Notes: generated by a model from the sequence alone, not told the origin. A DNA stretch of 64,000 nucleotides from Haloarchaeobius amylolyticus (GCF_026616195.1 NZ_JANHDH010000001.1:248001-312000), one strand, 5' to 3'. Numbered from the stretch's first letter, positions 25,020 to 34,284 are shown. Program-made: numbers and translations.

Positions 25020-25418
25020 TCAGGCTGCGGCCTCGACCGCGGCCACGAGCTCGCTCTTGTCCTTCAGGCCGACGAGGCGCTGGACCGGCTCGCCGTCCTT
25101 GAACACGAGCATGTTGGGGATGCTCTGGACGCCGAACTGGCTGGCGAGCTGTTGCTGCTGGTCGACGTCCACCTTCAGGACGGCGGCGTCCGTCTCCGCA
25201 GCGACCTCGCCGATGAACTCGCCGAGCGCGATACACGGGCCACACCAGTCGGCGTAGAAGTCGACGAGGGCGACGTCGTACGTCCCGACGAGCTCCTGGA
25301 AGTGGTCCGGCCCCTCGACCTGCACGGGCTCGTCCGGGGTGTCCGCAGCGTTCTCCTGGTCGATGATCTCCTCTCGCTTGGACTCTCGGATCTCCTCGAG
25401 TTCGTCTTGGTTCGACAT
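25020..25418 (-). CDS. thioredoxin
   Basis: 132 residues. Acidic helical N-terminal extension (DELEEIRESKREEIIDQE) before a thioredoxin domain with active site WCGPC (FYADWCGPCIAL) and cis-proline QSIPNMLVFKDGE. The start MSNQDELEE is preceded by a GTTTTGTA TATA-like element at about 25445-25452. Same architecture as the thioredoxin at 18852; the pair may serve different partners. Convergent with the membrane protein gene. Confidence 0.92.
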   Translation of the reverse strand: MSNQDELEEIRESKREEIIDQENAADTPDEPVQVEGPDHFQELVGTYDVALVDFYADWCGPCIALGEFIGEVAAETDAAVLKVDVDQQQQLASQFGVQSIPNMLVFKDGEPVQRLVGLKDKSELVAAVEAAA

Positions 25419-25619
25419 TTCATCCTGCAGTACGCCCCGGGAGTACAAAACGGTTTTGGACGATTTGCACAATACCAGAACCGGTGTGGCTGCCTCTAGC
25501 GCGCCAAGTGGGAGCAAAAGCGTACGCTCTGCCGTTCGGTTGTGTCTAACTTGGGCAATACTTTTGCATCGTTCGACCGTACCATCCACCATGAACCGAC
25601 TCCGACGCGGTGGTGCCGG

Positions 25620-26873
25620 ATGACCGCCCCGGCCGACGCGGTGGTCGCGGCCGCTACCGACACCCGTCGACTCGTCGACCGGGCACTCGACTTGCTCTCG
25701 GTCGACACGCAGAACCCGCCGGGCGAGACCGACGGACTGGTCGACCAGCTAGAGGGGTTCTTCGAGGGGCTCGGCTACCGGACCGACCGCGTCGTCGCGG
25801 ACCCGGCGAAGCCCAACCTGCTCGCGACCCTGCCCGGCGCCACAGACGCGACCCTCTGCTTCATGGGCCACGTCGACACCGTCCCGTACGACGCCGACGA
25901 CTGGACTCGCGACCCACTCGGCGAGTACGACGAGGCCGAGGGCCGGGTGTACGGCCGCGGCGCGACCGACATGAAAGGGCCCCTCGCGGCGATGCTCGAA
26001 GCGGCCCGTGCCTTCGCCGAGGCCGAGGGGGAGCCACCGGTCACGCTCTGCTTCGCGGTCGTCAGCGACGAGGAGACCGGCGGCCACGCCGGCGTCCGCG
26101 CGATGGTCGAACGCGACGCCATCGCGGCCGACGGCTGCATCATCGGGGAGACGACCTGCGAGCGCGGCCGTCACTCCGTCACCGTCGCCGACAAGGGGAG
26201 CATCTGGCTCACCCTCGAAGCCGGGGGCGAAGCCGCCCACGGGTCGCGCCCCATGTTCGGGACCAACGCCATCGACCGCCTCTACAGCGCCATCACCGAC
26301 CTGCGAAGCTACCTCTGCACGGTCACCTTCGAGACCGACCCGGCGGTCGACGACGTCATCGAAGAGTCCGTCGAGTACTACGCCGGGCACCTCGGCGAGG
26401 AAGCCGCGGGAGCACTGTTCTCGCATCCCACCTGCAACCTCGGCACCATCGAGGGTGGCGAGGCCATCAACACCGTCCCCGAACACGCCCGGGCCGAACT
26501 CGACGTCCGGCTATCGCCGGGCGTCGATACACGGGCCGTCATCGAGGAGATCCGCGACCGCATCGACGACCACGAGGGCGTCGTCGTCGCCGAGTGCGAC
26601 TGGAGCGTCGGCAGTTTCACGCCCACGGCGGACCCGCTGGTCCCGGCCGTCGCCGAGACCGCGGAAGCCGTCACCGGCGACCGCGTCTTCCGACGGTCCG
26701 CGACCGGCGGTGGCGACGCGAAGAAACTCCGGCACGCGGGCATCCCGACCCTGGAGTTCGCACTCGGCACCGACACGGTCCACGGGGTCGACGAGTACAC
26801 CACGGTCGACGCATTGCGGGCCAACGCCGAGATCTACGTCCGGGCGGCCTACGCGTTCGCCGAGGGCCGCTAG
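25620..26873 (+). CDS. M20-family metallopeptidase (ArgE/DapE-like)
   Basis: 417 residues. Zinc-hydrolase landmarks: MGHVDTVPYDADDW (His/Asp), GRGATDMKGPLAAML (Asp), VVSDEETGGHAG (Glu-Glu), and the His near the C terminus in DTVHGVDEYT. A lid/dimerisation domain lies between. The family removes N-acyl groups from amino acids (acetylornithine, succinyl-diaminopimelate) or cleaves dipeptides; the substrate is not decided by sequence. The start at 25620 follows TATA-like CAATACTTTTG by about 60 bases; an earlier in-frame start at 25542 would lie upstream of that element. Confidence 0.85.
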   Translation: MTAPADAVVAAATDTRRLVDRALDLLSVDTQNPPGETDGLVDQLEGFFEGLGYRTDRVVADPAKPNLLATLPGATDATLCFMGHVDTVPYDADDWTRDPLGEYDEAEGRVYGRGATDMKGPLAAMLEAARAFAEAEGEPPVTLCFAVVSDEETGGHAGVRAMVERDAIAADGCIIGETTCERGRHSVTVADKGSIWLTLEAGGEAAHGSRPMFGTNAIDRLYSAITDLRSYLCTVTFETDPAVDDVIEESVEYYAGHLGEEAAGALFSHPTCNLGTIEGGEAINTVPEHARAELDVRLSPGVDTRAVIEEIRDRIDDHEGVVVAECDWSVGSFTPTADPLVPAVAETAEAVTGDRVFRRSATGGGDAKKLRHAGIPTLEFALGTDTVHGVDEYTTVDALRANAEIYVRAAYAFAEGR

Positions 26874-26875
26874 CT

Positions 26876-27160
26876 CTAACCCTGGTTCTCGCCCTCGGGG
26901 TCGGTGCCGATGGTCCGGTCGCTGTCGCCGCGGAAGGTCTCCCACAGGAACAGTCCCGAGACGATGGCGAAGCCGAAAGCCACGAGCTGGGCGAGGAGCG
27001 TCCAGGGGTCGCCCGCCGTCGCGCTGAGGACGAGCATCGACAGCAGGAACGTGATGGCGACGAGCCAGCGTCGGATCGAGTAGAGGAGGGCGTCGGTCTG
27101 CACAGGTTCATCTCCGTCGCCAGACCTGTCAACGTTCCGGTGGCGGTGGACTGTACTCAC
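26876..27160 (-). CDS. small membrane protein, two helices
   Basis: About 94 residues from the GTG at 27160 (VSTVHRHRNVDRSGDGDE). Two hydrophobic segments (WLVAITFLLSMLVLSA and LLAQLVAFGFAIVSGLFLW) are separated by a short Gly/Asp loop, with an acidic tail TDPEGENQG. Unknown function. The alternative GTG at VQTDALLY would shorten it by 19 residues. Convergent with the peptidase, 2 bp apart. An inverted repeat sits 8 bp upstream of the start. Confidence 0.55.
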   Translation of the reverse strand: MSTVHRHRNVDRSGDGDEPVQTDALLYSIRRWLVAITFLLSMLVLSATAGDPWTLLAQLVAFGFAIVSGLFLWETFRGDSDRTIGTDPEGENQG

Positions 27161-27167
27161 GCTAGAA

Positions 27168-27187
27168 CGTTCTCGAATCCGAGAACG
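27168..27187. promoter_or_regulatory. inverted repeat CGTTCTCG-N4-CGAGAACG
   Basis: Perfect 8-bp arms, 4-base spacer, between the small membrane protein (minus) and the TSP3 regulator gene (plus). It could be an operator for either gene. Confidence 0.5.
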
Positions 27188-27337
27188 AATCTGCCAACGG
27201 CGGGTCGGAATAACGGTGATTCGACCGGAAACTAACCGGACAGCAACGGGTTTCACGCACCAGACATCAATTTTAACCAACACGTTGATAGGGAAAACCA
27301 CTTGTCCGAGAGAGATGAAGCATGAACCAACGTGCCG

Positions 27338-28885
27338 ATGTCGAACACCACTGATTCTGTAGCCGCCACTGTGGCGTGTCTGGTCACGTGCCTCCTGCTC
27401 GTGACCGCGACGATAGCGGGGGCCGCCGCGGCGCCCGGCGGGACCGTCGATTCGGTCTCGTTCTCCAAGGACTCGACTATCACGGTCACCTCGGGGGTGG
27501 TCTACGTGGCCGGCTGGGAGTCACAGACGGTGACGGTTTCCTACGACAGTTCGGGATCGGCCGACCTGTGTGCCTACGCCGGCGGGGCAGAGGGCACGGA
27601 ACTCACCTGCACACAGGTCGCAGCGACGACCTCGCCCTCGACCACGTCGCTGACCATCGACTGGCCGGACAACACGACCGGCAAACAGCAGTTCACGGTC
27701 GCCCTGGTCAACGACAGTGGCGTCGTCGACAGCCACGAACGGACCGTCCACGTCCTGCCGTCGGGCGGTGACTACGACGACGACGGGCTGAGCAACCGCG
27801 CGGAACTCGAGAGCGGCACCCAGCCCCTCGAACCCGACACCGACGGCGACGGGTTGGCCGACGGCGAGGAGGTCAACGTCCTCGAGACCTCGCCCACTGA
27901 CTCGGACACCGACGGCGACGGCCTGCCGGACGGCAAGGAGGTCAACAAGTACGACACCAACCCGACGAACGGCGATAGCGACGGTGACGGGCTATCCGAC
28001 GGACCCGAGGTCGTGAAGTACAACACCGACCCCGCCGAGCAGGACACGGACGGCGATGGCCTGACCGACGGTGCGGAGGTCGACGGCGCGACGGACCCCA
28101 CGAATCCGGATTCAGACGACGATGGCCTGTCCGACGGGAAGGAGGTCAACCAGTACGACACGAACTCCACCATCGCCGACACGGACGAGGACGGCCTGAC
28201 CGACGGCGAGGAGGTCAACAAGTACAACACCGACCCGACGAAACCCGACACGGACGAGGACGGCCTGACCGACGGCGAAGAGGTCAACAAGTACAACACC
28301 GACCCGACGAAACCCGACACGGACGGTGACGGCATGAACGACAGCGCAGAGATTGCTGCCGGGTCCAACCCCGGCACCGCGAAGTCCACCAACACCATCT
28401 TCGGGGTCGACGCGTCGGTCGTCGTGCTCGGTGGCCTGGCCCTACTCATCGGCGGCGGCGCCATCGTCGGGCGATGGTACCTCGGGCGCCCGGAGGCCGA
28501 CACCGCCGACGACACGCAACCTCCAGCAGACGCCGAGACCGGCGGACCATCTGCAGACCCATCGAACGGGAATGGTCGAGGTCCGGGGCCCACCGGTTCG
28601 CCGGAACCCGTCTCTGGCCCGGACTCCGAGCCCGTGGACCCCGACTACCTGACCGACGAAGACCGTGTCCTCCAGTTGCTCGACCAGAACGACGGCCGCC
28701 TCAAACAGTCGGACTTCGTCTCCGAGACTGACTGGTCGAAGTCCAAGGTCTCGCGAGTCCTCTCGAAGATGGCCTCCAGTGGCGAGATTCGGAAGGTCGC
28801 GCTCGGCCGGGAGAACCTCATCATCCACCCCGACGTCGAATCCGAGGCGTCTCACTCGCTGTTCGAGAACCGGGACGACGAATAG
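27338..28885 (+). CDS. transmembrane one-component regulator: calcium repeats outside, winged helix inside
   Basis: 515 residues. Sec-type signal (VACLVTCLLLVTATIAGAAA), a beta-rich Ig-like domain (about 35-145), and nine thrombospondin type-3 calcium loops (DYDDDG, DTDGDG, DSDGDG, DTDEDG and so on; about 147-345). Then one membrane helix (VVVLGGLALLIGGGAIVG, about 360-380), a disordered Pro/Gly/Asp linker and a cytoplasmic winged helix (about 437-500; EDRVLQLLDQNDGRLKQSDF, WSKSKVSRVLSKMASSGEIR) of the MarR/DUF7343 kind. This layout lets an extracellular cue, such as Ca2+ binding or mechanical state, reach DNA directly. The gene ends convergent to the lipoprotein gene. The GTG at 27332 is an alternative start. 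Confidence 0.82.
   Translation: MSNTTDSVAATVACLVTCLLLVTATIAGAAAAPGGTVDSVSFSKDSTITVTSGVVYVAGWESQTVTVSYDSSGSADLCAYAGGAEGTELTCTQVAATTSPSTTSLTIDWPDNTTGKQQFTVALVNDSGVVDSHERTVHVLPSGGDYDDDGLSNRAELESGTQPLEPDTDGDGLADGEEVNVLETSPTDSDTDGDGLPDGKEVNKYDTNPTNGDSDGDGLSDGPEVVKYNTDPAEQDTDGDGLTDGAEVDGATDPTNPDSDDDGLSDGKEVNQYDTNSTIADTDEDGLTDGEEVNKYNTDPTKPDTDEDGLTDGEEVNKYNTDPTKPDTDGDGMNDSAEIAAGSNPGTAKSTNTIFGVDASVVVLGGLALLIGGGAIVGRWYLGRPEADTADDTQPPADAETGGPSADPSNGNGRGPGPTGSPEPVSGPDSEPVDPDYLTDEDRVLQLLDQNDGRLKQSDFVSETDWSKSKVSRVLSKMASSGEIRKVALGRENLIIHPDVESEASHSLFENRDDE
28178..28315 (+). repeat. two 69-bp tandem repeats encoding TSP3 loops
   Basis: Units 28178-28246 and 28247-28315 differ only at a few positions and encode 23 residues each, including TDEDGLTDGEEVNKYNTDPT. 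Near-identity at third positions means recent duplication or gene conversion. Confidence 0.8.
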
Positions 28886-28985
28886 GACGGTCTGGATACT
28901 CGATCGTATCTGTTCCGTTAGCTGTGAGAGATCCAACCCTGCTCTATAGTCCCTGTCAGACAGATTCTCAAATCCGGATTCGGCC

Positions 28986-29807
28986 CTAGAAGTCCGGAAT
29001 ATCGACCTGAGTCGACCCGACGTCGTCTATCTCTGCATCGACCCAGCGCCCGATGCCATCTGAATCGGTCCACTCCAGTCTGAACCGGCGGATGACGTCG
29101 TTTTGGTCGACCGTGACGAATCCCTGGTCGAGGTCGTACCGCCCATGTGCCCGGATTTCGTACCGATCGTGGATTTCCCCCGATTCATCAGCCGTTGTGG
29201 ATTCGGGTTCTTCGACTGCCGCACCGACGAGGAATCGGTCGAAGACCGAAGCACCCGTAATCTCGATAACCCGGCTGGAGATATCGAGCGCCGCCGCATT
29301 GGACGTGCCATCGATGAAGCCGATGTCGACCCCGTGCAGGTCTGGCGTAAAGTAGTGGGTTAGTGATTCGACGCCGTCGTCAATGGTGGATACCTCGGTG
29401 AGCGAAACGAAGGGCTTGCCGCTCATCGAGCGGAGATATTCGATCTTCTTCTTGATGTCGGGGTCGGAGCCGGAACCCTGCAGTTCGACGGCCACAGTGT
29501 AGCTCTGTCCTCCGATTGCGTCGACGTGACCATCGATGAGGTCCCCCATATCGGCAGCGGACGGAACCGGGGTGCTAGTACCCCTGGCACTTCGTCGGGA
29601 ATCTCCAGTCCCTGTTCCGTCGCCTTCGCCAGCGAACCCACCACAGCCGGCGAGTGAGGCCCCACCAAGGACAGACAACGCCTGACAGAACCGGCGCCTG
29701 GTCGTGTCCGTATCCGCATCGTCGGTCAGTTCCTTGCTTGTCCTGTACGCGGCGTTGTCGATTTCCGGTTCGATCTCCGTCTCGTCGGTGATGGTTTCGT
29801 CAGTCAT
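28986..29807 (-). CDS. TAT lipoprotein encoded behind the giant repeat protein
   Basis: 273 residues from MTDETITDETEIEPE. A long acidic N region, then Tat motif DTTRRRFCQALSVLGG and lipobox LAGCGG. The mature part (about 220 residues) is beta-rich: QSYTVAVELQGSGSD, SRVIEITGASVFDRF and RRFRLEWTDSDG, similar in style to haloarchaeal LolA/LppX-like lipoproteins. The start overlaps the stop of the giant gene by 8 bases, so the two are co-translated. A surface partner or immunity-type protein for the giant protein is possible; no family assigned. Confidence 0.7.
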   Translation of the reverse strand: MTDETITDETEIEPEIDNAAYRTSKELTDDADTDTTRRRFCQALSVLGGASLAGCGGFAGEGDGTGTGDSRRSARGTSTPVPSAADMGDLIDGHVDAIGGQSYTVAVELQGSGSDPDIKKKIEYLRSMSGKPFVSLTEVSTIDDGVESLTHYFTPDLHGVDIGFIDGTSNAAALDISSRVIEITGASVFDRFLVGAAVEEPESTTADESGEIHDRYEIRAHGRYDLDQGFVTVDQNDVIRRFRLEWTDSDGIGRWVDAEIDDVGSTQVDIPDF

Positions 29808-32800
29808 CGGTGGTTCGTGGTTTGAACAGGAAGTCCACCTGGTCGAGTTGGACCTCAACGTCGTCTATATCGAAGTCGAGGTTGTCGAAGTCGATGTCCA
29901 GGTTTTCAAGTTTGAACCCCTCGTCGTCGGGGTCGACAGTACGGAAGATGTACGTCGCGAGTTGTCGCAGTTCCTTGCTAGATACGCCGAGGGCTCTCTC
30001 CCACTTCACCAGCTCCACGTCCGGGATTCCGTCACGAACGAATGCTTCGCCCGACAGTCCTGACGCAGATGGCGTCTGCATACCCTTGTCATTCGTGCGG
30101 TCGATGATTTTTTGCATCGTACGCTCCTTCTTTTCCAATTCTGCCGCGAGATCGTCAGCAGCGGTCGACTCCCAGTTCTTGACAACGACCGGCTTTGGGT
30201 CTTCTCCGTCGGCCATTCGTCGCATCTCGATTTCGAGGAAATCGAACTCTGCGCTGTAACTACCGGTCTGACGCTTCCAGTTCAACAGTAGTGCTGTCTC
30301 CCCCTCATTGAGTTTTCTCGGTTCGAAGTCGGTCAGTATCTTGTCCACTTCTGTGAAATCCCCTCGTCCTTCGAGGAACCGAGCTGCCATCACCCGTTCC
30401 GCCAGGGCCCCGGCCAAGTTGCCCACGTCGCCGCTGGTCGGAACCGACTTGCGGATGTCCTCGAGTGGGTCACCGAAGGTCCCTGCCGGATTGTCGGGGT
30501 CCATCCGACCCAGGTACCGGTGGTTGGTCCGGTAGAGGGAGTCGAATATGTCCCAGAGGATGCCACTGTGCGGTGCAGCCTCGACGTACGCCATGACGGC
30601 GGTGCCGCCGAACAGCGAACCGCCAACTGGCAGTCCATCGGGGGCGTTCTTGGCCGCCTGCGAACGCAGGAGTGGAAATTTACTCACCGCACCGGGGTCG
30701 GCAATCGACCCTTCACCTCGGTCGAATCGGCGGACTACATCTGTCATCCTATCGAGCGCATCCGCCATGGCATCCGACGCGGTCAATACTCCTCTTGCAC
30801 CGAGTGCCACCAACTTCGCGACCCACCCTAGGAGCAAGTTGAATCCGATGTAGCCAAAATACCACCCCTCCAGAAATACGTAAGCCCTCGGGTTCGGCAT
30901 CTCGTAGGGATTGTCTTCACGCTGCTCCTGGTGAAGCGCCTCGATTCCGTCGACAGTGCTCGCTATCATTGCTTTCGCTATGTCGAAGAAAATTCCGCCA
31001 CGCGTTTCCACAATGGCGTCGATGAACCGGGCAACTCCTTTCAGTACCTCTTCTAGGTCCAACCCGAGAATCATCATCACGGTTTCTTTCAAAGAATCGA
31101 AAATATCCATGATGGCGGCCACGACTCCTTTTACAGCACCGTGAACCAGATCGGTGTAGCCGTTGAGGACCACATCTTCGGTCTCGGTGTTCTGTAGATA
31201 CCGCGCGAAGACCGTCACCACCTGGTTATCCTCACTGATGAGTTCCTTGCTTGGAGTTTTCTCCCGCTCCTGCGGGTCGACGAGTGGGCGGTCGAGCTCG
31301 AGGCCGACGTGTCGGGACGGACCGACCGTCACCGACCGCTGGGTCGTCGATCCGTCAGGCCCCTCGACTTCTATGTCGTAGGTGCCGTCCGGGACCCGGC
31401 GGTCGAACGAGTAGTTACCCATCGGGTCCGTGGAGGTCTGTTCGACACCTTCCAGACTCACCGTCGCATCTGCGACCGGCTGGGAACCGGTCGAGTCGAC
31501 GACAGAGCCGGTGATTACCTGTGCAGCCGCGACCGTCAGGTACGCATCCGTGAACGTGGAGCTGACCCAGACCTCTTTCGTTTCCTCGATGAGAGCGTCA
31601 CCGTGGTCGACCGTTAGCTCGTAGAGTCCGGCGGGTATCCGATCGAACTGCACGTCGCCGTTCCGTAGCTGTTGGGAGAAACTCTCGCCCCCTTCGACTG
31701 GCGCGAGGTCGATATCTGCCCGTTCGACTGGATCACCAGTCGACTCGCGGAGTTCGAGAGTGAAGTCTGTTCGGCCGAGTTCTTTGACCGTCAACGAGAA
31801 TGCCCGGTCGAAGCTTCGTCTCACGAGTTCCTCGTCGGTGCTGGACCTGACGACGGCCTCGTAATCGTAGCGTCCCTGGCTGAGGTTCTGGCTTCGAGAC
31901 GGTTCCCACTGTATCGACGATCGCTGGGTCTCGGTCTGGGTCACTTCGACCTGTTCTGTATCGGAGACGACGAGCGACCCATCGGGGCCCGTGATTCGAT
32001 GTTCGACGTCGACACCCGCTATCTCCGTTCCCGTATTTTCCAGCACCACCGTCGCCGTTGCCGTCACCTCGAACGAGGACACCTCCCCGTCAGCGGGTTT
32101 TGTGACGAAATCAGTGATCGTGACTTTGGGGTTGTCGACGACCACTGCGTCCTCAGCGGTCATCTCGTCGAGGAGCGTGTCGAGGTTCTCCCTGTCACGT
32201 TCGCTCCAGAGTCGGACCCGAAGGTCGTACGACCCGGACGGAACGTCCGCCGGAAGGTCCCACTCTACCTGCACACGCCCGGATTCGCTCGATGCGAGGG
32301 AGATCTGGCGACCGAGTAGCTCCTCGGTCACGACCACACCATCCGGATCGACGGGCTCGACGCCGACGAAGAACGTGTGGCTGGTCTCACCGTCGTTGGT
32401 GACTCCAATCTCGATTGGAAGGGATTCACCACCCGCAACCGTCTCGGTCTCGGCAGTTACGTCGTCGATAGTTCCGGCAGCGAGCGTCTCGACGACTTCG
32501 AAGACATCTCGCTGGTACGAGTTCGCCAGTCTGGTCTCCAGCCGGTCGCGGTCCGACTCCTGCCAGATAGCTATCTCAACGTCGTACACGCCCGTCGGTG
32601 CCGACCGAGTCACTTGCCACTCCACGTCGACGGTGACGGTCTCGCCAGAGAGAATCGAAATCTGACGACCGGTCGCGCCACTGTTGTCGTAATCGTTGCC
32701 GTCCGGCCCCCACACCGAGTATCCGACGAAGAAGGTGTGGTCGGTCTCACCGGTATTCGTCACCTCGACAGCAGTCTGGACCACCTGTCCTTCGGTGAAC

Positions 32801-34284
32801 TGGCCAGCCTGCGTCTCGGTAGATTCGATACGGGCGCTCACCGATTCCGTCACGATGCTGATCGTATCCTCGGCTGTCCAGTCGTCCAGGCGCGTCTGGA
32901 GACTCGACGGATCGGACTCCTGCCAGACGGAGGTCCGGATATCGTACAGACCCTCTGGGACGTCCGATGGAACGACCCACTCCAGGCTCACAGTCCGGTC
33001 TTCGCCGGGGGCCAGGGTTACTGTCCGGCCGGTCGTATCGTCGTTATCGTAGCTTCCTCCGTTCGGATCATACGCTGTATAGCCGACGAAGAAGGTGTGG
33101 TCGATGGTCCCGGTATTCTCGACGGTCACACTGCTTGTGACCGTGTCACCGGGTCGATATTCGCCCGTCGCGGGAGTGAAATCGAGGATAGCCGCCGTGG
33201 CTTCAGCCTCCTCGACGTAGAACGAATCGTAATCCCACTCCTCATCGAGCCGGTCGACCAGGTTGTCCGGGTCACTCTGTTTCCACACCGCGACCTGAAC
33301 GTCATAGCTCCCCTCCGGAGCAGCCGATTCGACATCCCATTCGACCTGGACATCACGAACCTCGCCAGCGTCGAGGGTGACCGCCTGCCCCGTCGTGTCG
33401 TTGTTGTCGTAGGGGTCACCGTCCGGACCGTGGACAGTGTACCCGACGTAGAACGTATGGGTTTCTGTCCCAGTATTCTCGACACCGACGTTCGTATCGA
33501 CGCGCTGTCCGTGAGAATACGTCCCGTTATCGACAGCAATCGACTGGACTCTCGCAGAGACGGTCTCTTCCTGGACGTAGAACGCGTCGTAGTCCCAGAC
33601 TTCGTCCAGTCGATCCACGAGATTGTCGGGGTCGCTCTGTTTCCACACTGCGACCTGAACGTCGTAACTCCCGTCTGGTGCGTCACTCTCGACGTCCCAC
33701 TCGACCTGGACTTCACGAACCTCGCCAGCGTCGAGGGTGACCGCCTGCCCCGTCGTGTCGTTGTTGTCGTAGGAGTCTCCGTCCGGACCGTGGACGGTGT
33801 ACCCGACGTAGAACGTATGACTGTCGGATCCAGTGTTCTCGACACTGACATCCGTGTCTACACGTTCGCCCGCGGAGTACGTCCCGTTGTCTACGGATAT
33901 CGACCGGATAGTCGCGGAGACTGTCTGTTCCTGGACGTAGAACGCGTCGTACTCCCGGTCGTCGGCGAGGCGTGTCCGGAGGTTAGACGGATCGCTCTCC
34001 TCCCAGACGGATATCCTGACGTCGTAACTCCCCTCGGGTGCCACTGATTCGACGTCCCACTCGACGGTGACGCTCCCTCTTGACCCCGGGTCTAGGGAGA
34101 GCGTCGTCCCCGTCGTCGCGTCGTTGTCGTACGTGTCGCCATTCGGACCGTATACGGTATAGCCCACGAAGAACGTATGTCGGCTGGATCCGGTGTTCTC
34201 GACGTAGACTGTCGTGTCGACCTGCCCATCGTACCCGTACGTACCGTGGTCGACGTGGAAGCCGAGCAGCTCAGCCGAGGCCAT
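29800..34284 (-). CDS. giant multi-domain protein: CARDB-like repeats, hydrophobic middle, nuclease-like C terminus
   Basis: 1494 residues from the ATG at 34284. Residues 1-710 are six repeats of about 120 residues (ENTGSDSHTFYVGYTVHGPD, VEWDVES-APEGSYDV, VWKQSDPDNLVDRLDE) of the CARDB/Ig kind. Two more beta domains follow, including a carboxypeptidase-regulatory-like one (VTGSVVDSTGSQPVADATVSL region, about 920-1000). Residues about 1030-1170 are helical and hydrophobic (VVAAIMDIFDSLKETVMMIL, GYIGFNLLLGWVAKLVALGA). The tail has ALAERVMAARFLEG, then YSAEFDFLEIEM (about 1343) and PVVVKNWES (about 1366), which fits the Glu, Asp, Lys spacing of PD-(D/E)XK nucleases. No signal peptide. Third-position GC looks lower than in the neighbours. 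Confidence 0.7.
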   Translation of the reverse strand: MASAELLGFHVDHGTYGYDGQVDTTVYVENTGSSRHTFFVGYTVYGPNGDTYDNDATTGTTLSLDPGSRGSVTVEWDVESVAPEGSYDVRISVWEESDPSNLRTRLADDREYDAFYVQEQTVSATIRSISVDNGTYSAGERVDTDVSVENTGSDSHTFYVGYTVHGPDGDSYDNNDTTGQAVTLDAGEVREVQVEWDVESDAPDGSYDVQVAVWKQSDPDNLVDRLDEVWDYDAFYVQEETVSARVQSIAVDNGTYSHGQRVDTNVGVENTGTETHTFYVGYTVHGPDGDPYDNNDTTGQAVTLDAGEVRDVQVEWDVESAAPEGSYDVQVAVWKQSDPDNLVDRLDEEWDYDSFYVEEAEATAAILDFTPATGEYRPGDTVTSSVTVENTGTIDHTFFVGYTAYDPNGGSYDNDDTTGRTVTLAPGEDRTVSLEWVVPSDVPEGLYDIRTSVWQESDPSSLQTRLDDWTAEDTISIVTESVSARIESTETQAGQFTEGQVVQTAVEVTNTGETDHTFFVGYSVWGPDGNDYDNSGATGRQISILSGETVTVDVEWQVTRSAPTGVYDVEIAIWQESDRDRLETRLANSYQRDVFEVVETLAAGTIDDVTAETETVAGGESLPIEIGVTNDGETSHTFFVGVEPVDPDGVVVTEELLGRQISLASSESGRVQVEWDLPADVPSGSYDLRVRLWSERDRENLDTLLDEMTAEDAVVVDNPKVTITDFVTKPADGEVSSFEVTATATVVLENTGTEIAGVDVEHRITGPDGSLVVSDTEQVEVTQTETQRSSIQWEPSRSQNLSQGRYDYEAVVRSSTDEELVRRSFDRAFSLTVKELGRTDFTLELRESTGDPVERADIDLAPVEGGESFSQQLRNGDVQFDRIPAGLYELTVDHGDALIEETKEVWVSSTFTDAYLTVAAAQVITGSVVDSTGSQPVADATVSLEGVEQTSTDPMGNYSFDRRVPDGTYDIEVEGPDGSTTQRSVTVGPSRHVGLELDRPLVDPQEREKTPSKELISEDNQVVTVFARYLQNTETEDVVLNGYTDLVHGAVKGVVAAIMDIFDSLKETVMMILGLDLEEVLKGVARFIDAIVETRGGIFFDIAKAMIASTVDGIEALHQEQREDNPYEMPNPRAYVFLEGWYFGYIGFNLLLGWVAKLVALGARGVLTASDAMADALDRMTDVVRRFDRGEGSIADPGAVSKFPLLRSQAAKNAPDGLPVGGSLFGGTAVMAYVEAAPHSGILWDIFDSLYRTNHRYLGRMDPDNPAGTFGDPLEDIRKSVPTSGDVGNLAGALAERVMAARFLEGRGDFTEVDKILTDFEPRKLNEGETALLLNWKRQTGSYSAEFDFLEIEMRRMADGEDPKPVVVKNWESTAADDLAAELEKKERTMQKIIDRTNDKGMQTPSASGLSGEAFVRDGIPDVELVKWERALGVSSKELRQLATYIFRTVDPDDEGFKLENLDIDFDNLDFDIDDVEVQLDQVDFLFKPRTTDD
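32150..34270 (-). repeat. six tandem 360-bp CARDB-type repeats in the giant gene
   Basis: Period close to 360 bp. For example the stretch at 33360-33413 recurs unchanged at 33720-33773 (starts CCTCGCCAGCGTCGAGGGTG). Copies 2 and 3 are nearly identical at DNA level; copies 4-6 are diverged. Confidence 0.8.
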
